Source: Nitrospira sp. SG-bin1 (GTDB taxonomy: Bacteria > Nitrospirota > Nitrospiria > Nitrospirales > Nitrospiraceae). From it: a DNA stretch of 64,000 bases. The stretch is from the NCBI GenBank assembly GCA_002083365.1, contig LVWS01000032.1, positions 1 to 64,000 on the forward strand, in the 5' to 3' direction. Of the stretch, positions 8,910-15,802 are shown in pieces (positions within the stretch are counted from its first letter, which is position 1; the number at the start of each line of letters is the position of its first letter). Both the position numbers and the translations under genes were made by a program. Below the pieces are notes generated by a model. That model was given only the letters and a program-made list of their open reading frames with translations. It was not told the origin of the DNA and searched no databases.

Positions 8910-9752
8910 ATGTCCCGTCGCCGGCACACCCGCCGTTCCCGGTCCCGCCGTTCTCATCCTGTGAAGTCGATGGCCTACTTCGCTCATCGGCGATGGCAGG
9001 ACCTCCACTTATTTCTCCGGGCCGTCGGCCGAACGCCTCCCGCGATGCGGTTGACCATCAGCGGTCTCCTGCTCTTCGTGGTCTTGTTGGGTATCAATTG
9101 GGTCTATCACACGTTTTACAAACCGACGGAATTGTTCTTTCCGGTAGAGAATGCCCTCATGAAGAGTCCCTGGGAGACGTGGCGGGAATACGGTGAACTG
9201 TTTGAAGCTCATTCGACAGCCATTATTACCTCCGACTTGCTCGCTGCCTTGGCTCAAGCCGAGGGATCCGGCAATCCTGTGGCTCGAACCTACTGGCGGT
9301 GGCGGTTCGTCTCATCGAATCCTCTTGATTGGTACCAACCGGCCTCGACGGCGGTCGGTATGTTTCAAATCACCGATGGCACGTTTCAAGACGGGAAACG
9401 CTATTGTATCCACAACCATGTCGTTGTCGAAGAGGGACCGTGGCACAATTTCAACTCCTGTTGGTTCAACAGTTTCTACACCAGAGTTATTCCTGGTCAT
9501 GCCATCGAGATGACGGCCGCGTTGCTCGACCGTTATGTCGCGAAAGCGGTCGGAGACCGCCCGGCGACGTTCCCGCAGAAGCAGGACTTGGCCGCCGTCA
9601 TCCATCTCTGCGGAGCCGGAGCGGGCCGTGATTACGTGAAGCGGAACTTTCGTCTCCTGCCACACCAACGCTGCGGCGATCAGGACGTGCGAACATATCT
9701 GCTCAAGATCCAGGCATTTAAACAGCAGTTCTCCTCTCTCAAACAACATTGA
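8910..9752 (+). CDS. Membrane-anchored lytic transglycosylase-like protein
   Basis: The 280-residue protein has a very basic N-terminus (Arg-rich, residues 1-20), one membrane helix at about 48-66, and a periplasmic SLT-like domain. The likely catalytic Glu118 is in ALAQAEGSGNP. It is followed by ASTAVGMFQITDGTF, the family's GLMQI-type motif, and a final helix containing CGAGAGRDYV. Such enzymes cut peptidoglycan between MurNAc and GlcNAc to make 1,6-anhydro ends. No secretion-system genes are adjacent, so general wall remodelling is likely. Confidence 0.85.
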   Translation: MSRRRHTRRSRSRRSHPVKSMAYFAHRRWQDLHLFLRAVGRTPPAMRLTISGLLLFVVLLGINWVYHTFYKPTELFFPVENALMKSPWETWREYGELFEAHSTAIITSDLLAALAQAEGSGNPVARTYWRWRFVSSNPLDWYQPASTAVGMFQITDGTFQDGKRYCIHNHVVVEEGPWHNFNSCWFNSFYTRVIPGHAIEMTAALLDRYVAKAVGDRPATFPQKQDLAAVIHLCGAGAGRDYVKRNFRLLPHQRCGDQDVRTYLLKIQAFKQQFSSLKQH

Positions 9753-9868
9753 CGACGAAGTTGGATTCATCCCGGATTATCCTCCAGACGATGTCACGCA
9801 CAACACTGTCATTCATGGTATGGTGGCGGCCGCTCCAATGTAGCTCGGTTGTTTGAGGGAGTGGTCGT

Positions 9869-11164
9869 ATGGAGTCACGTGGACCGAAAGCCCTGCGGAA
9901 GACGGTTTTCGCCGGTGCGATCGGTAATGTGCTGGAGTGGTATGACTTCGCCCTCTTCGGATACTTCGCGCCGGTCCTGTCGGGTCTCTTCTTTCCTGCC
10001 TCGGATCCGTCGTTGTCGTTGATCGCCACCTTCGGGGTGTTCGCCGTCGGCTTTCTTGCCAGACCACTGGGCGCGCTGCTGTTCGGGTATTGGGGCGATA
10101 CCAGGGGACGGCGAACGGCCTTGGCTTGGTCCATCATTCTGATGGCGCTGCCCACCTGCTTGGTCGGTTTACTCCCCACCTATGCGCAGATCGGTCTTGC
10201 CGCACCGCTCGCGCTCACCATCCTGCGTTTCTTTCAAGGTCTATCGGTCGGCGGAGAATTCACTGGATCCGTCACCTTCCTCGTGGAACATGCTGCACCG
10301 ACCGAGCGAGGCTATATCGGCAGTTGGGCGGGGTTCAGTGCACAGATCGGCGCGCTGTTGGGCTCTGGGGTCGGCACCTTGGCGAGCACGAATCTCGCAC
10401 CGGAGGTTCTCCAGCAGTGGGGCTGGCGCATTCCATTCGTGGCGGGAAGTGTGATCGCGTTGGTCGGCTGGTATCTTCGGCGGCGCATTCCCGAATCGCC
10501 GGCGTTCGAACGGCTGCAGCAAGCCGGTGGAGTGTCTTCCGCACCCGTCCGTGAGTTGCTCGCATCGCACCGAGCCTCGCTTCTTCAAGTGATCGGCCTC
10601 GTTCTCTTGCACGGCGTCGGGTTCTACACTTTTTATGTGTTTCTCCCGACGTATTTGGCCAAAGTGACCGACCTCCCGATGGGCACGACGCTGCTGATCA
10701 ATACGATCTGTATGGCGCTGATGGCGATCCTCATTCCGCTGATGGGAAAGTTGTCGGATCGTGTCGGACACCGCTGGGTCCTGGCCGTCGGCGCCGCTGG
10801 TCTGGCTCTGGGAACAGTCCCGGTCTTTTCTTGGTTCGGGAGCGGCCACCTCCTGCTGATCGCCACTGCTCAAGGCCTGATTACGGTGTTCGTGGCGGCC
10901 TACATGGGTCCGTTCTTTGCCATCGTGGCGACGCTTTTCCCTGTCGCCCGTCGCTATACCGGCCTTTCGGTTTCCTACAATCTGGCCTCGGCCCTATTCG
11001 GCGGCACAGCACCCTTAATGGCAACGATGCTTATGGAACGGAGCGGGAATGCGCTTGCCCCCGGCTGGTATGTCACCCTATGCGCCGTCCTGTCGTTGAT
11101 CGCGCTCTCCACGATTCGTGAAGAAGGAAAGGGGACTGCCAAGGTTGGAGCGAGAACTCATTGA
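9869..11164 (+). CDS. MFS transporter, metabolite:H+ symporter (MHS) type
   Basis: The 431-residue protein has about 12 predicted membrane helices. It carries MHS-family signatures: AGAIGNVLEWYDFALFGYFA at the N-terminus, FGYWGDTRGRR as the loop 2-3 motif, and GLSVGGEFTGS in helix 5. Relatives (ProP, KgtP, ShiA) import proline/betaine, 2-oxoglutarate or shikimate with protons, and the substrate here cannot be assigned. GAGGGAG seven bases upstream supports the ATG. The P450 gene follows immediately, so the transported compound may be linked to that oxidation. Confidence 0.9.
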   Translation: MESRGPKALRKTVFAGAIGNVLEWYDFALFGYFAPVLSGLFFPASDPSLSLIATFGVFAVGFLARPLGALLFGYWGDTRGRRTALAWSIILMALPTCLVGLLPTYAQIGLAAPLALTILRFFQGLSVGGEFTGSVTFLVEHAAPTERGYIGSWAGFSAQIGALLGSGVGTLASTNLAPEVLQQWGWRIPFVAGSVIALVGWYLRRRIPESPAFERLQQAGGVSSAPVRELLASHRASLLQVIGLVLLHGVGFYTFYVFLPTYLAKVTDLPMGTTLLINTICMALMAILIPLMGKLSDRVGHRWVLAVGAAGLALGTVPVFSWFGSGHLLLIATAQGLITVFVAAYMGPFFAIVATLFPVARRYTGLSVSYNLASALFGGTAPLMATMLMERSGNALAPGWYVTLCAVLSLIALSTIREEGKGTAKVGARTH

Positions 11165-11211
11165 CAGCGTGGAATCAATATACGGTATCTTTCATAAGAC
11201 ATGCAGACCAC

Positions 11212-12657
11212 ATGACCGATCAAACAATTCAACCTCCCCTCCTTTCCGGTCCACCGGTCTCCCGTTGGTGGGGATGTTTCCCCGACCTTCGCCGTGACAC
11301 CCTCGGCTTTCTCTTGCACTGTCACGCCTACGGCGACGTGGTCAAACTTCCGATGGGGCTGGTCGTGGGGATGCTCTTGCGGCAGCGCGACGCGGCCATG
11401 TATGTCCTAAACCATCCCGCCGACGTCAAACATGTTCTGGTGACGAATCAAGAGAACTATCGAAAGGCTCCGGTCGCCCCGGCCGAATCGCGTATCTTCG
11501 GGCAGGGCGTCCTCCACACGGAAGGCGACACCCATCATCGTCAGCGGCGGCTGTTCCTGCCTTTCTTTCATGGAAACCATGTCACGGCCTATGTGAACCT
11601 CATTACGGGCAAAGCCCGCGACCTCGCGACTCAGTGGCAAAATGGGATGACCGTGGACATCGAGCAGGAAATGGCCCACCTCACCCTGTCGGTGATCTGG
11701 CGATTGCTCTTCAGCCAGGACGTCAAATCCGAAGGCGACACCATCCGTGAAGCCATCGCGGCTGGCCAACGTTTGATCAAGCTCCAATATGATTCCCTTC
11801 TCGCAAGCATTATCCCACTATGGGTTCCCATTCGACGGCATCGCAGGTTCATGCGGGGCTTCCGTGTGATCGAAGAGAAGATGTTCCACTTTATTCGAGA
11901 GCGGCGAACGGCTTCTGAACCGTATGATGACGTCCTGTCTCTCTTGCTGGGTGCCATAGACGCAGGAGGCCGCCCGCTGCGCGATGAAGAAATTCGAGAC
12001 GAACTCATGACATTCTTACTGGCCGGTCACGAGACCACCACGAATGCGCTGACGTGGACGTGGTTTCTCCTGTCGCAGTCCCGATCGGTACGAGCACGGT
12101 TGACCAGCGAACTGAACGACGTGTTGGGTGATCGACTCCCAGTCGCGGCAGATCTTCCCCGCCTGCGCTATATGAAGATGATCTGGGATGAGTCGTTACG
12201 CCTCTATCCATCGGCTTGGACGCTTCACACTCGCCTTGCACATGCACAGGACCGACTCCCCTCTGGAGCCGTCCTTCCACCGGGAGCCTGGGTCTTCATC
12301 AGTCCCTGGAGTCTCCATCGCAATCCGCGCTGGTTTCCCGATCCCAGCCGATTCGATCCAGAGCGATTTTCGGAAGAGGCGACTCAGACCCGGCCGGCCT
12401 TCACGTACATCCCGTTCGGTGCCGGTGGACGCCGGTGCCTCGGCGAGTCGTTCGCGGAGCTGGAAGGATTGTTGATTCTGGCAACGATCGCCTCAAAGAT
12501 CGGTCTGCGTTTGCTCGATGGCCAGACGATCCAGCCCGACCCGGTGATGACTCTACGTCCGAAGGCCCCGGTCCGGATGACCGTTCAGCGAAGCGAGATC
12601 GCGGGACATCAGCCTGCCGTGGCTTCAATCGCCCTGCGCACGCATCCTCCCTGCTAG
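11212..12657 (+). CDS. Cytochrome P450
   Basis: This is a heme monooxygenase of about 481 residues without a membrane anchor. The I-helix oxygen motif is AGHETTTNAL, the K-helix ExxR is ESLRLYP, and the heme-binding loop is PFGAGGRRCLGESFA with Cys409 as thiolate ligand. It resembles bacterial CYP families of broad substrate type. No ferredoxin or reductase is adjacent. I chose ATG 11212. An in-frame TTG at 11161 would overlap the MFS stop by 4 bases and is a real alternative. Co-transcription with the MHS transporter is likely. Confidence 0.92.
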   Translation: MTDQTIQPPLLSGPPVSRWWGCFPDLRRDTLGFLLHCHAYGDVVKLPMGLVVGMLLRQRDAAMYVLNHPADVKHVLVTNQENYRKAPVAPAESRIFGQGVLHTEGDTHHRQRRLFLPFFHGNHVTAYVNLITGKARDLATQWQNGMTVDIEQEMAHLTLSVIWRLLFSQDVKSEGDTIREAIAAGQRLIKLQYDSLLASIIPLWVPIRRHRRFMRGFRVIEEKMFHFIRERRTASEPYDDVLSLLLGAIDAGGRPLRDEEIRDELMTFLLAGHETTTNALTWTWFLLSQSRSVRARLTSELNDVLGDRLPVAADLPRLRYMKMIWDESLRLYPSAWTLHTRLAHAQDRLPSGAVLPPGAWVFISPWSLHRNPRWFPDPSRFDPERFSEEATQTRPAFTYIPFGAGGRRCLGESFAELEGLLILATIASKIGLRLLDGQTIQPDPVMTLRPKAPVRMTVQRSEIAGHQPAVASIALRTHPPC

Positions 12658-12727
12658 GCATCGTTCCGTTGATATGATACAACTCCCGTCCGGTAGTGCT
12701 GGCCAGTCGCGTTGCAGTCGATCGAAC

Positions 12728-13927
12728 ATGATCGTCAGAGCCTCCTCTTCATTGTCCATCGGCTGCTTTGGTTTCATCTACCTCGCCGCATTGTCGGGCT
12801 GTCTCTCGCCTGTCACTCTGACACGAGCCGTCATCGCCTATGATGATGCCATCACCGAATCGCAATCCAAACAACTGCTGGTCAACATCGCCCGAGCGCA
12901 GCACCATCAGCCCATTCACTTTACCGGCGTCTCCAACGTCGCGGCGACCTTCGATTTTCGTTTTACGGCTGGTGCCACACCGGCCCTCACGGGCGACGCC
13001 GGTCGGACGATCTTGCCCGTCATCGGAGGAAGTGTGGCCGAGAATCCCACCATCAGTATCGCGCCCATCGAAGGCGAGGAGTTTACCAAGCGCTTACTCA
13101 CACCGTTTCATGAAGCGAAACTGACCTTGCTGCTGAGGCAGGGCATCGATATCGATCTCTTGCTCCGGCTGATGGCCAAAGAGCTCCGGCTGAGCCATCA
13201 TGACGGAGCCGTCGCCTACCGGAATAATCCTTCCGACAAGATCGGATACGAAATGTTCAGGCGGGTGGTTCTCCATCTCTCCGCCGTTCAAGACCACAAT
13301 AGCCTCTACGTCGAACCGTTGAGCATCGAACGGAGTTGGACCATCCCCGCCCACTCGGTTACGGCGGAAGGTTTCAAAGCGCTCGAACAGGAGTACCAGG
13401 TGTCCTATAACGCGCGGGACAAAACATTCATGTTACGAAAACAAGTCGAAGGCGGCACGCTGATCACCAACTATGACCCGAATTTATTGTCCCGAGAAGA
13501 GCGGGTCCGCTTGCAGAATGAGAATGAGCAAGGTCTCCCGCATGACGTGACGTTCGACATACGCCCCGGTCACTACGGCGGCGACTGGCCGATCAAGGGA
13601 GACTTTCGGCTGCGCAGTTTCAACGCGATGTTGAACTTTCTGGGTCTCTCTATTGCTGAAGAACCGGAGTACCATGTCGAGAAAGACAGCCGCACTCCCG
13701 ATGTGGCTGAAAATCCTGTCAAGACGATGGACTTGCAGGTGTCGCCGTCGGCTCCATCCGGATTGGATCTCGTGATGAAGTCCCATGGCCAATATTACGC
13801 CGTCAATACGACCGGACCACAGGCCCGTTGGAACCGCGAAGCGTTCAAACTCTTGTCGCAACTGTTCCAGATGACGGTGACAGAGGTCCCGCGTGCCGGC
13901 GTGCCGAGCATTACCATCGCCAAGTAG
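12728..13927 (+). CDS. Lipoprotein of unknown function
   Basis: From ATG 12728 the protein has 399 residues with a lipoprotein signal ending LAALSGC (Cys25). An in-frame ATG at 12674 would give a leader that places the hydrophobic stretch too deep. The mature part begins LSPVTLTRAVIAYDDAI and contains a STAS-unrelated alpha/beta region; I recognise no domain. It is probably an outer-membrane or periplasmic lipoprotein. It follows the P450 gene on the same strand by about 70 bases. Confidence 0.75.
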   Translation: MIVRASSSLSIGCFGFIYLAALSGCLSPVTLTRAVIAYDDAITESQSKQLLVNIARAQHHQPIHFTGVSNVAATFDFRFTAGATPALTGDAGRTILPVIGGSVAENPTISIAPIEGEEFTKRLLTPFHEAKLTLLLRQGIDIDLLLRLMAKELRLSHHDGAVAYRNNPSDKIGYEMFRRVVLHLSAVQDHNSLYVEPLSIERSWTIPAHSVTAEGFKALEQEYQVSYNARDKTFMLRKQVEGGTLITNYDPNLLSREERVRLQNENEQGLPHDVTFDIRPGHYGGDWPIKGDFRLRSFNAMLNFLGLSIAEEPEYHVEKDSRTPDVAENPVKTMDLQVSPSAPSGLDLVMKSHGQYYAVNTTGPQARWNREAFKLLSQLFQMTVTEVPRAGVPSITIAK

Positions 13928-13965
13928 GTGGGGATTCCTCGTGCCTAGGGATAAAGCCGATGGGA

Positions 13966-14271
13966 TTACGCATCCGCACGGTCCAAGCTGGGTTTCGGAG
14001 GCCGTCGGCCAACCAGATAGATGATGGCAGGAAAGAGCATGGTCGTCCCTGGAAAGATCAGCCGATACCCCCACCAAGGCAAGCTCGGTCGAAAAAATCC
14101 CAATCCGACGGTCAGCAGAATCGACGCCAGAATTCCATAGACATACGCCGGGACCAGCGTCGTAGAATGATCTTCGCTGCGCTGTCTTGAAGCAGCGACG
14201 AAGCCCTTGATAAGGAGATAGACTGAGAAGATGATACAGGCGGTACCGTAATAGGCTGCGTACTCTTGCAT
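13966..14271 (-). CDS. Small three-span membrane protein
   Basis: From ATG 14271 it encodes about 101 residues with three hydrophobic helices (roughly 7-28, 42-63 and 73-92) and a short basic tail RRPPKPSLDRADA. I do not recognise a family. An upstream extension to 14421 is possible in the frame but is hydrophilic and unlike a leader. AGGACGG lies upstream of the chosen ATG at a loose spacing. Confidence 0.55.
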   Translation of the reverse strand: MQEYAAYYGTACIIFSVYLLIKGFVAASRQRSEDHSTTLVPAYVYGILASILLTVGLGFFRPSLPWWGYRLIFPGTTMLFPAIIYLVGRRPPKPSLDRADA

Positions 14272-14474
14272 AAGACCGTCCTGGTTGATGCTCCCACAGG
14301 GCCGCTGGGCAGGTAATTTATAGCGTATCGCCTGCGCCCTTGTCGAGCCGAACCTCAGGGACTTGTAGACCCGTGGTCCACCGTCCTTGAGATCCATAGC
14401 AACTTGATAATAGTCCAACAAGGTTGAAATCGAAAGTTCCGTGACGACCTTATCCCTACTCAGGAGAGCGGCCT

Positions 14475-14780
14475 ATGAAGATGTTGGTCATCGTCTTTCG
14501 CGAATCACTCGTGGAGCAGGTGCATGGGCTACTGAATGAATACGAGGTGAATGCCTTCAGTGAGCTGCACAACGTCGCCGGCAAGGGCTCGACTGGTTCC
14601 ACGAGCCAGTTCTTTCTGGCCCCCACGACCAACCGAATGATTCTTGTCGCAGTATCGGACCAATCTGCCTACCGCCTCATCGATGCCTTTACGCGGTTTC
14701 GATTGGAGCAGGAGGCCGCTAAAGGCGACAATATCTTCCCACTTCATGTGTTTGTGCTGCCCTGCGAACAAGCGGTATAA
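14475..14780 (+). CDS. P-II-like / PG0541-family protein
   Basis: The 101-residue protein begins MKMLVIVFRESLVEQVHGLL. Its beta-alpha-beta order with a long variable loop resembles the PG0541 family, small P-II-like proteins often found beside RND efflux genes. No transporter gene is adjacent here. The T-loop tyrosine of true GlnB is not evident, so nitrogen control is unlikely. An AGGAGAG site precedes the ATG by about seven bases. Confidence 0.65.
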   Translation: MKMLVIVFRESLVEQVHGLLNEYEVNAFSELHNVAGKGSTGSTSQFFLAPTTNRMILVAVSDQSAYRLIDAFTRFRLEQEAAKGDNIFPLHVFVLPCEQAV

Positions 14781-14932
14781 CCGGAGTGGATGCCATCTAC
14801 CGTTCTTGCCGTGCGATGGCTTCTTAAGCGAGCGGGAGGTCCTCGTTTCCACGACGGCCTCCACGACGGCCTCCAGGAGTGCTCTCCTGGAGGCCCAGTT
14901 GAATGTCCGACACATCGTCGGGAAACGTCGAC

Positions 14933-15301
14933 TCAGTGCGTGTTCGGCGCCATCGACTCGACCGCCTCCTTGGCATTCTTCTTGGCCTTGGCTTTCTTCG
15001 CTTTTGCCGCTTTCTTCATCTCTTGTTTCTCGGCCTTCAGGGCATCCCGCTTCGCTTTCATCTCCGATTTCATCTGTTCTCTTTTGGCCTTCATGTCAGA
15101 CATCATCTGATCCTTTTGGGCCTTGAGGTTATCGCGCATCTGATCCTGCTCGGCCTTCATCTCGCCCGTGGCTTCGCCGGCCATGGAACCCATTTCGTTC
15201 TTCAATTCGGACCCGAGCCCGGTCATATCGTCGGCCAAGGCCCATGCACCAGTGCCGAGTATCAGAACGGCGGTTACAGTTGAAACAATGGCAAATCGCA
15301 T
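14933..15301 (-). CDS. Exported Met/Lys-rich coiled-coil protein
   Basis: The 122-residue protein has a signal peptide (cleavage near AWALAD, about residue 23) and a highly charged, probably helical mature region. That region is built of MKAxxxQMK-type repeats and ends in a Lys/Ala-rich tail of KAKK units. It is similar in design to the protein at 31250-31567 (shared GSMA, EMK and QMK/DMK periodicity). I know no function; a periplasmic stress or binding role is only inference. A sigma-32-like promoter sits about 73 bases upstream. Confidence 0.7.
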   Translation of the reverse strand: MRFAIVSTVTAVLILGTGAWALADDMTGLGSELKNEMGSMAGEATGEMKAEQDQMRDNLKAQKDQMMSDMKAKREQMKSEMKAKRDALKAEKQEMKKAAKAKKAKAKKNAKEAVESMAPNTH

Positions 15302-15360
15302 GAATCTCCTCCCTGCTATAGGTTGAAGCGAAGTCGCTGACGCGATCGAACGATGCCTCT

Positions 15361-15411
15361 CTAGGGCTATCGTGAGATGGGGTTTCTTGCAATCTATTTC
15401 ATGGTTTTCGA
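15361..15411 (-). promoter_or_regulatory. Shared upstream element A with sigma-32-like promoter
   Basis: Read on the minus strand, a TGAAA box (15397-15401), 14 bases and CCCCATCT (15375-15382) fit the heat-shock sigma-32 consensus (TTGAAA, 11-16 bases, CCCCATnT). About 80 percent of the 51 bases recur at 15682-15732. The element starts 60 bases upstream of the start codon at 15301, the same distance as the second copy to its gene. Confidence 0.5.
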
Positions 15412-15465
15412 CGCGGAACTCTTGCGGAAGCTATGGAAAGACAACAAAAAATGAATCAAAAAGAT

Positions 15466-15500
15466 CACGGCCCCCAGCAGGAGATCCCCTGGAGGCCGTG
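15466..15500 (-). terminator. Intrinsic terminator after the 22-residue peptide gene
   Basis: On the minus strand CACGGCC pairs with GGCCGTG, with an inner CCAG/CTGG. The stem is followed by ATCTTTTTGATTCATTTTTTG. The stem and T-rich tail lie 54 bases past the stop of the peptide at 15554-15622. They also separate it from the gene at 15301, so the peptide gene forms its own transcript. Confidence 0.7.
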
Positions 15501-15553
15501 TAAGAATATGCGCCTCAGCACAACGCTCTCGGGCGTTCACCGGGAGACGAGCG

Positions 15554-15622
15554 CTACGGCCTGATCTGCCACAGCAAGTACACCAGTCCGACAGCCAACG
15601 CCGATACCACGACGAAATGCAT
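15554..15622 (-). CDS. 22-residue single-span membrane peptide
   Basis: The frame MHFVVVSALAVGLVYLLWQI ends RP and stop. It is preceded by a perfect AAGGAGG six bases before the ATG; an ATG abutting the SD is less likely. The sequence is one transmembrane helix. The gene has a sigma-32-like promoter upstream, a strong ribosome binding site and an intrinsic terminator downstream, so it looks like a complete small transcription unit despite its size. I recognise no family. Similar tiny membrane peptides elsewhere modulate membrane complexes under stress, but that role here is inference. Confidence 0.65.
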   Translation of the reverse strand: MHFVVVSALAVGLVYLLWQIRP

Positions 15623-15681
15623 GAACATCCTCCTTACGATTGATTGTTGTACTTGTTCGACGCCGGAAACCGGCGCCTAGG

Positions 15682-15732
15682 CTAGGGGTATCGCGAGATG
15701 GGTTTTCTGGCAACTGATTTCGAGGTTTTGGA
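15682..15732 (-). promoter_or_regulatory. Shared upstream element B with sigma-32-like promoter
   Basis: This is the second copy of the 51-base element. The minus strand carries CGAAA (15718-15722), 14 bases and ACCCATCT (15696-15703). It starts 60 bases upstream of ATG 15622, exactly as copy A does to ATG 15301, which argues for a conserved promoter and leader and not for coding homology. An alternative reading as a sigma-70 pair (TTGCCA, 17 bases, TACCCC) is weaker. Confidence 0.5.
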
Positions 15733-15802
15733 TGTCGGGCGTGCGGGGCCGGCGAGGTGGCGCTTTGAACGTCATATGATCGCGTGCAGATGGCGGTGAG
15801 AG

